DNA of 64,000 nt from Planctomycetota bacterium (GTDB taxonomy: Bacteria; Planctomycetota; Planctomycetia; Gemmatales; Gemmataceae), in contig JAJXWW010000048.1 in the NCBI GenBank assembly GCA_021781415.1, forward strand, positions 1 through 64,000. Reading direction: 5' to 3'. Position numbers and translations under genes: made by a program. The notes under the pieces are model-generated. The model searched no databases. It had not been told where the DNA came from and saw nothing but the letters and a program-made list of their open reading frames with translations. Positions within the stretch are counted from its first letter, which is position 1; every line of letters starts with the position of its first letter. Positions 50,970 through 61,432 of this stretch are shown here, piece after piece.

Positions 50970-51680
50970 ATGTTACCAAATCGCCTTCGGAGCCAATACC
51001 TAGCGGCTCTTTTGATCGCTTGCCTCACTTCGCTGAGTTGCCGATCGAACCGCAACGTCCGCACTTACCACGCTCCCCCTCCGCCCGACATCAAACCTTC
51101 CGTTCTCCAATACGTCGAAACCGACGGCTTCGACGAACTGTTTGAGACGGTTTTGACCAGTCAAGATCCGTTGGTTGTGATTCAGACCGGCGCATCGCAG
51201 CCGGATTGGGGGCCGCGTCTCAACGCCTGGATCGCCGCCTGGAATCGAGGAGGCAAAGTCGTCGAGGAGCCGCGCCGGCGCGTTCGCATGCAGGCACCTT
51301 TGGCCGCCCTCGCTCCGACGGTCGTGAACGGCGACAGCGTGCATGAGTTTCGCCTTCTCATTGCCGATGTCCTAACGAGCGCCGAAGATCTGGCTCAACG
51401 GGGTTCCTCGTGGTGGATCGAAGAGCGCGTGCGACGGCATCGCGTCGAATTGCTTCGACCGTACAGCTTGCGCTTCCACCTCGACGAAGAGAACAAGATT
51501 CAGTTGATCTTCTTTAACGGCAAGTACGCTCGCTATTATCGAGAGATGATGCAGGCGATGGCGATGCCGGCGGAAGAGGACGACGAGGGATGGTCGCGCA
51601 TGGCCACCTGTTCGCGCGGCAAATGTGCAACGACGGCGCGAACGGCGCAGCGCGTCCGCATCGCGGTGGACGCGCCGTGA
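50970..51680 (+). CDS. Secreted or lipid-anchored hypothetical protein
   Basis: 236 residues. The hydrophobic N-terminus LAALLIACLTSLSC may be a lipoprotein signal, though the -3/-2 positions are not ideal. The mature protein has PDIKPSVLQYVETDGFDELFETVL and later IVIQTGASQPDWGPRLNAWIAAW, with a basic tail. No family recognised. Confidence 0.65.
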   Translation: MLPNRLRSQYLAALLIACLTSLSCRSNRNVRTYHAPPPPDIKPSVLQYVETDGFDELFETVLTSQDPLVVIQTGASQPDWGPRLNAWIAAWNRGGKVVEEPRRRVRMQAPLAALAPTVVNGDSVHEFRLLIADVLTSAEDLAQRGSSWWIEERVRRHRVELLRPYSLRFHLDEENKIQLIFFNGKYARYYREMMQAMAMPAEEDDEGWSRMATCSRGKCATTARTAQRVRIAVDAP

Positions 51681-51792
51681 GACGTTCGCGGAATTCTTCG
51701 AGATTCCGACAAAAGGAACTGGTAATCCGGCGGCGAATCCCCCACAATAAAGCATCAGCCATCCGTGCAACCCGCCTCGAAGGAACCGGATT

Positions 51793-53424
51793 ATGATGCA
51801 CTTCCACCACGCGCTTGCCGTACTGTTCCTCGCTTTCCTCGCGCCGGCCTCGCTCCGCGCCGAAGCACCCAAGAAACTCCCCGACAAGCTACCCATGACC
51901 GGGCTCGCTCCATCCAAGCTCGTTCCCGATCTCTGCTCGGTGCGCTATCGCATCAGCACGACCTCGCCGGAATGCCAAGTATACTTCGATCGGGCGCTGG
52001 GATATTTCTACTCGTACGTGTGGATGGAAGCGGCGCGCTCGTTCGAGACGGCGCTGGTTTACGATCCGGAATGTCCGTTGGCGTGGTGGGGACTCAGCCG
52101 CGCGCTCGAACGCTGGGGCAAGAACAATCACACCGAAGCCCTGTTGAAAGCGAGTAAACTGCAAGAGCGCGCCAGCCATCGAGAACAGCTATTAATCCTG
52201 GCGCGCATGCAAGAGAAAGGACAAGCGCCCGGCGTCGGCGACGGCGAGGCGCGCAAGCGCAAAGCTATCGCCACCCTCGATAATCTCATCGCCCTGTACG
52301 ACGACGACGAGGAAGCGTGGTACTATCGCGCCCAGCTGGCGGGAGGCGAACGGTTGTTCGGCGGTCAGGCTTCGTCGGTTCCTTTCTATAAAGCGCTGGT
52401 GCGCGTCAACCCGCTACATCCGGGGGCCAATCACGAATTGCTGCACTATTACGAGAACTCGCGCCGTCCGGCCTTGGGATGGATTTATGCCGAGAATTAC
52501 ATCAAGTCGTCGCCGGGCATTCCGCACCCCTTTCACATGCAAGCGCATCTGGCCATGCGCATCGGGCGCTGGGCGCGAACCTCGGATCGCTCGGCCCGCG
52601 CCGTCGAGATCGAACGCGCGTATCACAAAGAGATGAAGGTCAAGCCGAACGAGGATTCGCAGTACGCCCATCACGTCGAAACGCTGTTGCGCTCGTTGAT
52701 TCACGACGGCCGCTTCGCCGAGGCTTGCGAGATCGAAAAAGAACAGCGCGCCTGCGGATTCAAGCCGTGGCAATTGTGGTTCCAGCTGCGCCTGGCCCAA
52801 CGCGATTGGACCGGAGCGAGGCAACTTATCGACGAGATGAGCAAGGCCAACAAGAACGACAAGACGACACCGGCCTACTATTCGGCCCTTTTGCATCTCA
52901 AGCAGGGCGACGCGGCGCGCGCGCTTCCAGAAATCGAAGTTTTGCAACACGCGCTGCGCGACCGGCCCAACGACAAGTCGCTGGCGTGCCGCCTGTGGGA
53001 GACCCAAGGATGGCAGATGTGCCTAACGGGTGACGCCGACGCCGGCTTGAAATTGCTGTTCCGCGCCGTGGACAAGACGAAAGACGATTACGCCCATCAC
53101 GCCTGGGGTAACGGCGCGTATTACATGGAGCGCTGGGGCATCGCGGCCCTGAAGAGCGGACGCGATGCCGTCGCCGAGGAAGCATTCCTGGAGTCGTTGG
53201 CCCACGACGCCGGCAGCGTCCGCGCCGCCCTGGGCATGCAGGTCTTGTGCGAGCAACAGGGGCGCGGCGTGGAAGCGCGGCGATTCGCCGAGTTGGCCCG
53301 CCGCTGTTGGAACCGCGCCAGTTCCGAGAGCTTCAACGCCGAACTCGCCTCGCTCCGCACCGAGCGCTACGAGAATCGCCGCGTGGAGACCACCTCGAAG
53401 GCGGAGACACCGCTGCCCCATTAG
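51793..53424 (+). CDS. Secreted TPR protein
   Basis: 543 residues. Signal peptide (ALAVLFLAFLAPASLRAEA), then tetratricopeptide-like repeats, for example FDRALGYFYSYVWMEAARSF, ALVYDPECPLAWWGLSRALE, and FHMQAHLAMRIGRWARTS in the second half. Long helical-repeat periplasmic proteins of this kind usually act as scaffolds. The stop is followed by a repeat array. Confidence 0.75.
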   Translation: MMHFHHALAVLFLAFLAPASLRAEAPKKLPDKLPMTGLAPSKLVPDLCSVRYRISTTSPECQVYFDRALGYFYSYVWMEAARSFETALVYDPECPLAWWGLSRALERWGKNNHTEALLKASKLQERASHREQLLILARMQEKGQAPGVGDGEARKRKAIATLDNLIALYDDDEEAWYYRAQLAGGERLFGGQASSVPFYKALVRVNPLHPGANHELLHYYENSRRPALGWIYAENYIKSSPGIPHPFHMQAHLAMRIGRWARTSDRSARAVEIERAYHKEMKVKPNEDSQYAHHVETLLRSLIHDGRFAEACEIEKEQRACGFKPWQLWFQLRLAQRDWTGARQLIDEMSKANKNDKTTPAYYSALLHLKQGDAARALPEIEVLQHALRDRPNDKSLACRLWETQGWQMCLTGDADAGLKLLFRAVDKTKDDYAHHAWGNGAYYMERWGIAALKSGRDAVAEEAFLESLAHDAGSVRAALGMQVLCEQQGRGVEARRFAELARRCWNRASSESFNAELASLRTERYENRRVETTSKAETPLPH

Positions 53425-53441
53425 CATTTCGGCAGCATTTC

Positions 53442-53543
53442 GGCGAACCGGCAGCGTAAGCTGCTGGGTAGAACCAGAAACCCGGCAGCTAACGCTGCTG
53501 GGTAGAGAGCCAGAAACCCGGCAGCTTACGCTGCCGGTTCGCC
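53442..53543. repeat. GGCGAACCGGCAGCG repeats between convergent genes
   Basis: Three copies, at 53442-53469 (+), 53480-53503 (inverted, partial) and 53516-53543 (inverted), between the TPR gene stop and the MoxR-type gene stop at 53545. Confidence 0.85.
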
Positions 53544-53544
53544 T

Positions 53545-54963
53545 CTATCGAATCTCGTAGGTAATCCGACCGTGTTTCTGCGAACGTGAGATGCGGTCGG
53601 CGGCGTAGAGTCCGGCCAGGACGAATTCGACGCACGACGCGCGAACCGCCTCGCTCTCGCTGGGATTGACCTCGAATGCCTTGTCCCATGCCTTGGGCAC
53701 GCGCTTGAGTCGTTCGGCATAGTGCGACGACGGCAGCAAGTCGCCGACCTCGATTTTGACTCCCTTGCCGAAGACTCCCGCGATCTCTTCCAGGCCGTTC
53801 TTTTCGACGTACTCGGCGAAGACGATTCCAATGGCTTCGGCAAGAATCGCTTCGAGAACCTGTCTTTCCGACATCTGCTGGCTGCCCATCATGTCCAGCT
53901 CCAGCTTGCCCAGCGACGACGAATAGAGATGGCCCAAGTCGCTGATGCGCGGCACGGCGGGACGTTCGCCCAGGCGCACCCCGCGCTGGCGGGCGCTGGC
54001 TACCATGGTGCGATAGTTGGCGATCGAGAAGCGAGCGCTGACGCCGGATTGATGATCGACGTATTTCGATTTGCGGGCGCACATGCTGATTTGCTCGACG
54101 ATTTCCTTCATAAAATAGGGAACCAACACCGGATAGTCGCCGTCGAGATCGATGCCGGCTTCCTGTTCCATGATGTCGATGCCCAGCGAGCGATCGAGCG
54201 GATAGTGCGTCTGGATCAGCGAACCGATGCGATCCTTGAGCTGCGGAATCACCTTGCCGGAGCGGTTGTACGTCGCCGGATTGGCCGAGAACAGAATCAG
54301 CACGTCGAGATCGAACTGAATCGGATAGCCGCGAATCTGCACGTCGCGCTCTTCGAGGATGTTGAACAGGCCGACTTGAACCAACTCGTCCAATTCGGGC
54401 ACTTCGTTCATGGCGAAAATCCCGCGGTGCATGCGTGGAATGAGGCCGAAGTGCAGGGCTTCCTCGGTGGACATGCTGACGCCAGCGGCGAGCTTGGCGG
54501 GGTCGATCTCTCCGATGATGTCGGCGAACTTGGTGCCGGGAGCCAAGCGTTCGGCGTAGCGCTGCTGGCGCGGCCACCAGGCGATGCGGATCTGGCTTTC
54601 CGGCAACTCGGCCAGCAATCGCTTCCCCGCCGTCGAAATGGGGCGATAGGGATCTTCGTGTACGGGACAAGAGGGATGGTCGATATAGGGTATTTGCTCG
54701 TCGAGAAAGCGGACCAGGGAACGCATCAGGCGGCTTTTGGCTTGCCCTTTCTCACCGAGGAACAGGATGTCGTGACCGGCGAGAATGGCGAGGTTGATCT
54801 CCGGCAGGACGGTGTTTTCGTAGCCGATGATGCCTGGGAAGAGATCGCCGCCCGCTTGCATCATCCGTAAGAAGTTGTCGCGGACTTCCCGTTTGACGGT
54901 TTTCGAGATCCATCCGCTGGAGCGCAGATCTTGAAGGGTGCTGGGTCGCGTGCCGTTCGTCAT
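53545..54963 (-). CDS. MoxR/ChlI-type AAA+ ATPase
   Basis: 472 residues. Walker A is in [14 protein letters not shown] and Walker B region in [25 protein letters not shown], followed by [22 protein letters not shown], as in MoxR and magnesium-chelatase-like ATPases. These remodel or activate partner proteins. No adjacent VWA-domain partner is seen. The protein lacks a signal peptide. Confidence 0.85.
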   Translation of the reverse strand: MTNGTRPSTLQDLRSSGWISKTVKREVRDNFLRMMQAGGDLFPGIIGYENTVLPEINLAILAGHDILFLGEKGQAKSRLMRSLVRFLDEQIPYIDHPSCPVHEDPYRPISTAGKRLLAELPESQIRIAWWPRQQRYAERLAPGTKFADIIGEIDPAKLAAGVSMSTEEALHFGLIPRMHRGIFAMNEVPELDELVQVGLFNILEERDVQIRGYPIQFDLDVLILFSANPATYNRSGKVIPQLKDRIGSLIQTHYPLDRSLGIDIMEQEAGIDLDGDYPVLVPYFMKEIVEQISMCARKSKYVDHQSGVSARFSIANYRTMVASARQRGVRLGERPAVPRISDLGHLYSSSLGKLELDMMGSQQMSERQVLEAILAEAIGIVFAEYVEKNGLEEIAGVFGKGVKIEVGDLLPSSHYAERLKRVPKAWDKAFEVNPSESEAVRASCVEFVLAGLYAADRISRSQKHGRITYEIR

Positions 54964-55100
54964 GTTCCGATTGACTCCACGTTGAGGAAGATCGAACGTA
55001 ATCCACCCTCATTGTAGTCACGCCGAACGCGAATTGGACCGTGCAAGCGCGATGAACTCTCCCCGAGGCGCGCGAGGCCTCACTCGGGTTCAAGGAACCC

Positions 55101-55643
55101 TCACTCTCGATCTTCGGCTTCTTTCAGCAGCAATTCAATCTGTTTCTCCATGTCTTCGAGGTCGAGAGGGAACGAACTTTTCCAGCGAATCACCCCTTTG
55201 GCGTCGATCAGATAGAGGGACGGCAATCCTTCGAGTCTCCAATGCGAGGCGATGAGGCCGTCCGAGTCCCACCACGAACGCCAATTCAAATCGTGCTTCT
55301 TTTCGGCGTCGCGGAGTTTCTTCAAGCTGCTGTCTTCATTGACGCCGAGCAGTACGAATGGCCTGCCTTCATACTTCCGCACGAGCGACCGCTCGTGAGC
55401 AAACAATTCGCGGCACGGTCCTCAGAACTCGGCCCAAAAGTCGAGCAGAACAACTTTGCCGCGCGAGTCGCTGAGCTTGAACGCTTGCCCGGCGGAATCG
55501 ACGCCAGTAGCATCCGGCGCAACCTTCCCGATTCCGACGATCTTGTCTCCCGGAGAGCGCGTGGAGGTAGAGCTGTTGGATAGGCAACCGGACAGAATCG
55601 CACCGAATACGAGCAGCTTCACGCCGCGGGGTAGATTGCGCAT
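55101..55643 (-). CDS. Thioredoxin/TlpA-like lipoprotein, putative selenoprotein (UxxC)
   Basis: A 180-residue frame if the TGA at 55422-55424 is read as selenocysteine. A lipobox (AILSGC) at 15-20 marks export to the membrane. The redoxin fold opens VGIGKVAPDATGVDSAGQAF, KVVLLDFWAEF precedes residue 74 (U), and GPC follows, so the site WAEF-U-GPC aligns with the usual WAxWCGPC. Downstream the fold is intact: FVLLGVNEDSS, then GLPSLYLIDAKGVIRW with the cis-proline loop, to a normal stop. If unread, the protein would stop just before the active site. GGAG precedes the ATG. Reduction of periplasmic disulfides is the family role. Confidence 0.75.
55380..55424 (-). promoter_or_regulatory. Candidate bacterial SECIS element
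   Basis: On the coding (minus) strand, TGA is followed by 24 bases and then CACGAGC-GGTC-GCTCGTG, a perfect 7-bp stem with loop GGTC. The TGA-to-loop distance (31 bases) and the G at the loop start agree with the bacterial SECIS model as I recall it. The stem codes for residues within the fold, so the match may be partly chance. Confidence 0.6.
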
Positions 55644-55872
55644 GACGAGTCTCCGAATGGGCAAACATTTCTTCCTCGTCATGGTAACGCATGGGCGATT
55701 CGTTGTCAGCATCGTTTCAGCCGAGTCCGCGCCCGATACCAAGAATACAAAGCGAAGCCTCTGAGCGAGCAATCAAACGAAGGAAAATCGACGGCGATCT
55801 CTTGCCCTACTCGCTAGAATGGACTGCACTTTGCTCGGCTGTTCGGCAAATGGAAATCGCGGAGATTGTCTC

Positions 55873-58446
55873 ATGCAATGGCGACCGAAGAAGTCTACCT
55901 CCGGTAAGCAACCGAAACGTCGCAAACCTCCTCTCGCCGCAGTGCGACCTAACGAGCCAGAAGCGGAGCAAACGCAAACGAAACAGCGCCGTCAGCCCAA
56001 GCTCTCGCGCTTGCACAAGCCGGAAGGCATGTCGTTGGAAGATTGGCAAATCGAACTGCGGAGACAGTTTGGCCGCGAACAGAACTTCCGCATCGAAAAC
56101 GTCGGCGAACATCCGATCTTCTCCATCTTCCACGTCACCAATCCTCAGTCGAACAATACCTACCGCGTTCACATTCGCGGCGTGGAACCGGGAGACAACT
56201 ACTGTTCGTGTCCGGATTTCGCCACCAACACGCTGGGTACTTGCAAACACATCGAGTTCACCTTGTCGGTCCTCGAACGCAAGCGCGGCGGCGTCTCGGC
56301 TCTGCGCGCCGGATTTCAACCGCCTCAGAGCGAGGTCTATCTGCACTACGGCGCGCGCCGCGAAGTGCGCTTTCGTCCCGGCAGCGATTGCCCCGTCGCA
56401 CTCGCGCGCCTGGCCGCGCGCTATTTCGACGCCGAGGGTTCGCTGTTGCCGGAAGCGTTCGGTCGCTTTGAAACCTTCGTCGCCGATGCCGCCAAGCACG
56501 ATCACGAAATCCGCTGTTACGACGATGTACTCGCCTTCATCGCCGAAGTGCGCGATGCCGAACGCCGCCGGGCGCGGGTCGCCGAAGCGTTTCCAAAAGG
56601 AGTTGCCAGCGCCGCCTTCAAAAATCTACTCAAAGTGTCGCTTTACGATTATCAGCGCGAGGGCGTGTTGTTCGCCGCGCGAGCTGGGCGTTGTCTACTC
56701 GGCGACGAGATGGGACTGGGCAAAACCGTCCAGGCCATCGCCACCGCCGAGATCATGGCCCGCCTTTTCGGCGTCGAGCGCGTCCTCATCGTCTGCCCGA
56801 CTTCGCTGAAACACCAGTGGGAACGCGAGATCCAACGCTGCTCCGAACGCAGCGTCGAAGTCGTCAACGGACTGCGCGAACGGCGCGAAGTCCACTTCGC
56901 CGCCGATTCGTTCTTCAAAATCACCAATTACGATGCGATTTATCGCGATCTCGATCTCGTCGAAGCCTGGGGGCCGGATTTCGTCGTCCTCGACGAAGCC
57001 CAGCGCATCAAGAATTGGACCACGCGCACGGCGCGCAGCGTCAAGAAAATCGCCGCCCCCCACGCCCTCGTTCTCACTGGAACGCCGCTGGAAAATCGCT
57101 TGGAAGAACTGGTCTCCATCGTGCAGTTCGTGGATCGTTTTCGTCTCGGCCCTACCTTCCGCTTGCTGCACGAGCATCAGATCCGCGACGACGACGGCAA
57201 GGTCGTGGGCTATCGGGATCTCGACAAAATCGGCAAAACCCTGGAGCCGATCCTCGTTCGTCGGCACAAGGACGAAGTCCTCGACCAATTGCCCGAACGC
57301 ATCGACAACAACGTCTTCGTGCCGATGACCGATCTGCAAAGCAAGCACCACGCGGAGAACCGTGAGATCGTCGCGCGCGTCGTGCAGAAATGGCGGCGCT
57401 ACCACTTTCTCTCCGAAGCGGATCAGCGCCGGCTGATGATCGCCCTGATGCGCATGCGGATGTCGTGCGACAGCAGCTATCTCGTCGATCATCGCAGCGA
57501 TAGCGGCACCAAGGCCGACGAAGCGGCGACGCTGCTCGACGAAATGTTGGAAACGCCGGGAACCAAAGCGGTCGTCTTCAGTCAATGGCTGCGCATGCAC
57601 GAACTGGTGGTGCGCCGCCTGGAGGGTCGCAAGTGGGATCACGTCCTCTTCCACGGCGGCTTGTCGAGCAACAAACGCAAGGAGACGATCGACCGTTTCC
57701 GCGACGATCCGAATTGTCGCGTCTTTCTATCCACGGACTCCGGAGGCGTCGGTCTGAACCTGCAACACGCCTCGGTGGTGGTGAACATGGATCTGCCGTG
57801 GAACCCCGCCGTGTTGGAGCAGCGTATCGGTCGGGTGCATCGCCTCGGCCAACGCCGGCCCGTCCGCGTCGTCAACTTCGTGGCGAAGGGCACGATCGAG
57901 GAAGGCATGTTGTCGGTGTTGAAGTTCAAGAAATCGCTGTTCGCCGGCGTTCTCGACAATGGCGATAAAGAAGTGTTTCTCGGCGGTAGTCGGCTCAACA
58001 AATTCATGGAGACGGTCGAATCGGCTACTTCTGCGATCCCCGAAGAGTTGATTGAGGATGCCGAAGAGGCTTTGCGCGTCCCACCCGACGAAGTGGCGGG
58101 TCCGCAATCGAGAGAACGTCGCCGCGGCCGCCGTCCCATGCCATCGCCCCTCGGCATCGCCATCGAGATGGAAGAGGAATCTCCGGCCACCGCGATGGCA
58201 GCTGCCTCTCCGTCCGACCCGTGGACGAGCCTCTTCCAATCCGGCCTCTCCTTGTTGCAACAACTGGCACCCCTAAAGGACCGGCGAGAGGCCGGTCCCA
58301 CTGGCAACGGCCCAACCCCGCGCTCCCTGATCCAGCGCGACGAACGCACCGGCGAGACTTTCCTCAAGCTGCCCGTCCCCCCGCCGGAGGTACTCAATCA
58401 AGCCCTGCAAGCGTTCGGGGCTTTGTTACAGAGCTTGCAGAAGTGA
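55873..58446 (+). CDS. SNF2-family helicase with SWIM zinc finger
   Basis: 857 residues. The SWIM finger CSCPDFATNTLGTCKHI (CxCxnCxH) lies near residue 115. The helicase core starts at about 275: YDYQREGVLFAA, Walker A GDEMGLGKTVQA, the DEAQ box VVLDEAQRIKN, LTGTPLENRLEELVSI, and the second lobe with FSQWLRMHELVVRRL and GRVHRLGQRRPVRVVNFV. Bacterial members act on DNA-bound complexes. GGAG precedes the ATG at 55873. It diverges from the putative selenoprotein. Confidence 0.93.
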   Translation: MQWRPKKSTSGKQPKRRKPPLAAVRPNEPEAEQTQTKQRRQPKLSRLHKPEGMSLEDWQIELRRQFGREQNFRIENVGEHPIFSIFHVTNPQSNNTYRVHIRGVEPGDNYCSCPDFATNTLGTCKHIEFTLSVLERKRGGVSALRAGFQPPQSEVYLHYGARREVRFRPGSDCPVALARLAARYFDAEGSLLPEAFGRFETFVADAAKHDHEIRCYDDVLAFIAEVRDAERRRARVAEAFPKGVASAAFKNLLKVSLYDYQREGVLFAARAGRCLLGDEMGLGKTVQAIATAEIMARLFGVERVLIVCPTSLKHQWEREIQRCSERSVEVVNGLRERREVHFAADSFFKITNYDAIYRDLDLVEAWGPDFVVLDEAQRIKNWTTRTARSVKKIAAPHALVLTGTPLENRLEELVSIVQFVDRFRLGPTFRLLHEHQIRDDDGKVVGYRDLDKIGKTLEPILVRRHKDEVLDQLPERIDNNVFVPMTDLQSKHHAENREIVARVVQKWRRYHFLSEADQRRLMIALMRMRMSCDSSYLVDHRSDSGTKADEAATLLDEMLETPGTKAVVFSQWLRMHELVVRRLEGRKWDHVLFHGGLSSNKRKETIDRFRDDPNCRVFLSTDSGGVGLNLQHASVVVNMDLPWNPAVLEQRIGRVHRLGQRRPVRVVNFVAKGTIEEGMLSVLKFKKSLFAGVLDNGDKEVFLGGSRLNKFMETVESATSAIPEELIEDAEEALRVPPDEVAGPQSRERRRGRRPMPSPLGIAIEMEEESPATAMAAASPSDPWTSLFQSGLSLLQQLAPLKDRREAGPTGNGPTPRSLIQRDERTGETFLKLPVPPPEVLNQALQAFGALLQSLQK

Positions 58447-58583
58447 CGTAGGGCCTGTCGGTGTCCCGAACTCGGGGCCGACGCGGGCTTATCGGTCGGC
58501 GTTTGAAATGCGAGCGATGGCCGCTTTCACGCCTGCCGGCGGCGAAGTAATGGGTTCGGATTGGTAGACCAGCGATTATCCCT

Positions 58584-58640
58584 CGGAGCCGGAAGCGTTA
58601 GCGACGGCAGAACTAGCCGTCGCTTACGCTTCCGGCTCCG
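58584..58640. repeat. Inverted repeat, 24-bp arms (CGGAGCCGGAAGCG family)
   Basis: Arms 58584-58607 and 58617-58640 with one mismatch and a 9-base loop, after the SNF2 stop. Half-copies (CGCTTCCGGCTCCG) occur upstream of the ROK gene near 33838-33865. Confidence 0.75.
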
Positions 58641-58723
58641 ATAGACCAACTTTGTGCTATCGGCTACAGTGATGACAACGCTATCTCCCGTTTTCGCCCT
58701 TCCATCGGATGGAGAGATCGGTT

Positions 58724-61416
58724 ATGTCTCGTCGCCGGACAAATGCCATTTTTGCACTCTGCTTTATCTCCTGGACGACGGCCTACGGCGAGGGGGTGCC
58801 GGCGCGGATCGATGCCTTCGGCGATCCGCTGCCGGAGGGAGCCATTTATCGCCTCGGCACCACGCGCCTGCGCGTCTTGCCTAGGACCTTTCCCTTCGGG
58901 CGGTTATCGTTCGATTCCAAAGGGATGCACATCCTGGCTTACGACGCTGCGAGTGAAATAATCCGCATGTGGGAGATCGCCGGCGGGCGCGAAGTTCGCA
59001 ACTTCCACGCAGAGTACCGATCCGCGTTTACCATCTCGCCCGATGGAACCGATCTGGCCGTGGCCGACTCCGACAAGATCCGAGTGTACGAATTGGCCAC
59101 CGGCAAAAGTCGCCTCGCCATCGAATACATCCGAGAGCGTGATGACGCCAACGCTATCGCGTATTCGCCCGACGGCAAGAATATCCTCGCACTTTGCGAG
59201 TGCAACAAGAATGACCGTGTAACCCGCTGGGAGGCGGCCACGGGCAAGAAGCTCGGAGCATGGAACTTAGCGGAGGATCGACCGATTGCCTTCTCGCCGG
59301 ATACTCGACTCGTGGCCTCCGTCGCCAATGAGGAAAGCGTGATCCGCCTTTGGGACACGGCGAGCGGCAAAAAAGTACGCGAGTGGAAGCCGGCGGCGAA
59401 AATGGAGGACAGATCGCGCTGCCTGAGCTTTTCTCCCGATGGCCGCTATCTCGCGACAGCCGGCCGCGATGCGATGATCCGCATCTATGAGACGGCCAAC
59501 GGGAAAGAGATACGGAGTTGGAAAGTTCGGACGAACGGAGGTGATGCCCACAAATTCATTTTCCCCCCGTCTACGATCTCGCGTTCGCGCCCGACGGCAA
59601 GACGCTCGCCTCGGTGGATCGCAATATGGTCTGCCGCCTCTGGGACGCGAAAACGGGCCGAGAACTGCGTCACTTCGACAAAGTGTCCGGTGCCGTCCTC
59701 TTCTCCGCCGATGGCAAAATCGTCGCGGCGGGAGGGGCCGATTCCCGTCTCCGCCTGTGGGAGACGGCCACCGGACGCGATCTCTGCCCCTTCGCGGACC
59801 CCGGACGGATCACGAGCGTGGTGTTTGCGCCGAACGCGCGCGTCTCGATCGAGAATTCGGATCGTGGAAGGGCGCGTCTCCTGGATGCGCAAGATGGCCG
59901 CCCCTGCAAGCCGATCGCTGAATTGCCCGGCGAAGTGCGCGCGATTTCCCCCGATGGCAGCCGCTTGCTGCTGCTGCGCCGCGACGGCGACCACTCTGGG
60001 CCGCTTTGCCTCCTGGACGCGGCTACCGGCAAAGAGCGCGTGCGCTTCGCGGACACGAACGAGCGGGATTTTTTCGGTGGATGGTCGCCCGATGGCCGAA
60101 CCTTGATCACAAGCGATCCCGCGCTCGTGTGGGATACGGCCACGGGCAAGAGCGGCAAAAAAGAGTGGCCGGACGCCATCTGCTCGCCAGACGGCCGAAC
60201 GATAGCCGAGTGGGAGAGGAGAAGAAGGACAATCCACCTGTTCGCCGTGGATACGGCAAAGGAACAATCTCGTTTAATGGGCTGCGAGAGACGCCTGATT
60301 TATCGGATGGAGCGGCAGAACGAGAACGGTTTGACAGGATGGGGTGGATCCTATTTTTTTCACCCACTTTTTTCTCCCGATGGAAAGCTGCTGCTGACAG
60401 GACTAGAGAATAATGAGTCATTCGCCTTGTGGGATACGGTTGGGGCCAAACCGATCTTCCGCTTGAGTTGCGCCGACTACTATCTGGAAAACGCCGTGTT
60501 TTCTCGCAATGGGCGTCTGCTCGCTCTGCTGGACTCGCGCGGCGATCCCTGTCTGCTCGATACGGCGACGGGCCGACTGCTCCAACGGCTGACGTGGAAA
60601 GAAGGAGATCTATCCTGGATCGTGAATTCGGTCAATCGTACCTTTTCGCCGGATGGCCGACTTTTCGCAGCCGCTTACGATGCGCACACGCTCGTTCTCT
60701 GGGAGACGGCGACGGGGAAACCGATCCGCACTTTACCGAGCCACGGTCGCGGCCATCTCGTCCAGATGGACTTCTCCTCCGACAGCCGGCAACTGGCGAC
60801 GGTCGGCAACGACGGCACGGCTCTGGTGTGGGATGCGACGGGGATCAGCCCCGACGGACGATTGCCCGCGCGCCAGCTTACGGCGGAGGAAACGGAGGCG
60901 GCTTGGCGCGCTCTGGCCGACAAGGACGCGGCCAAGGCGCATCGCGCCCTCTGGACTTTGATTGCCGATCCCGAACGCGCCTTGCCGATGCTGCGCCAAC
61001 GCCTCCATGCCACGGTGAAACCCGACCCGCGCCGCCTGGCACAGCTCCTCGCCGACCTCGATAACGACTCCTTCGCCCTCCGCGAAGCCGCGACGGCGGA
61101 ATTGAGGAAAATGGGCGAAGCGACACGGTCTGCCTTACGACAGACGTTGCAGAGTAAAGCCTCGTTGGAAGTGCGTCGGCGCGTGGAAGGATTACTCCAC
61201 GCCCTCGACGAAGCTCTGCTCTCCGGTGACGCCGTGCGCGACCTTCGCGCCGTGGCCGTGCTGGAATACATCGGCAACGACGAGGCACAACGGCTGCTCG
61301 GCACATTGGCCGCCGGAGCCACCGACACGCGGTTGACGCGCGAGGCGGAGGAAGCGCGCGCGAGGCTCGTCCAAAAGACGCAAAGGAAGCGTGGAAGCGG
61401 TCGTTCGGACGGTTAG
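58724..61416 (+). pseudogene. WD40/HEAT protein with a frameshift at a C run
   Basis: A signal peptide (TNAIFALCFISWTTAYG) opens a propeller protein whose blades (IIRMWEIAGGREV, VIRLWDTASGKKV) continue to codon 281. At 59563-59568 a run of six C breaks the frame; the same protein resumes one base out as VYDLAFAPDGKTLAS and continues with further blades (LRLWETATG, LVLWETATG) to a C-terminal HEAT-like region (LDNDSFALREAATAELRKMG) and stop at 61416. One additional C would restore a protein of about 897 residues. GGAGAG precedes the ATG at 58724. Confidence 0.75.
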
Positions 61417-61432
61417 AGACTATCCGCAAAGC

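Noticed and set aside
55422-55772. Truncated thioredoxin pseudogene explanation for the split frame at 55424
   Set aside because: Not fully excluded, but one TGA exactly at the active-site Cys, an intact frame on both sides and a suitable hairpin make recoding more likely than decay.
59563-59568. Programmed -1 frameshifting as the preferred explanation for the WD40 break
   Set aside because: The heptamer fits, but no clear downstream pseudoknot was recognised and homopolymer error or indel is simpler.
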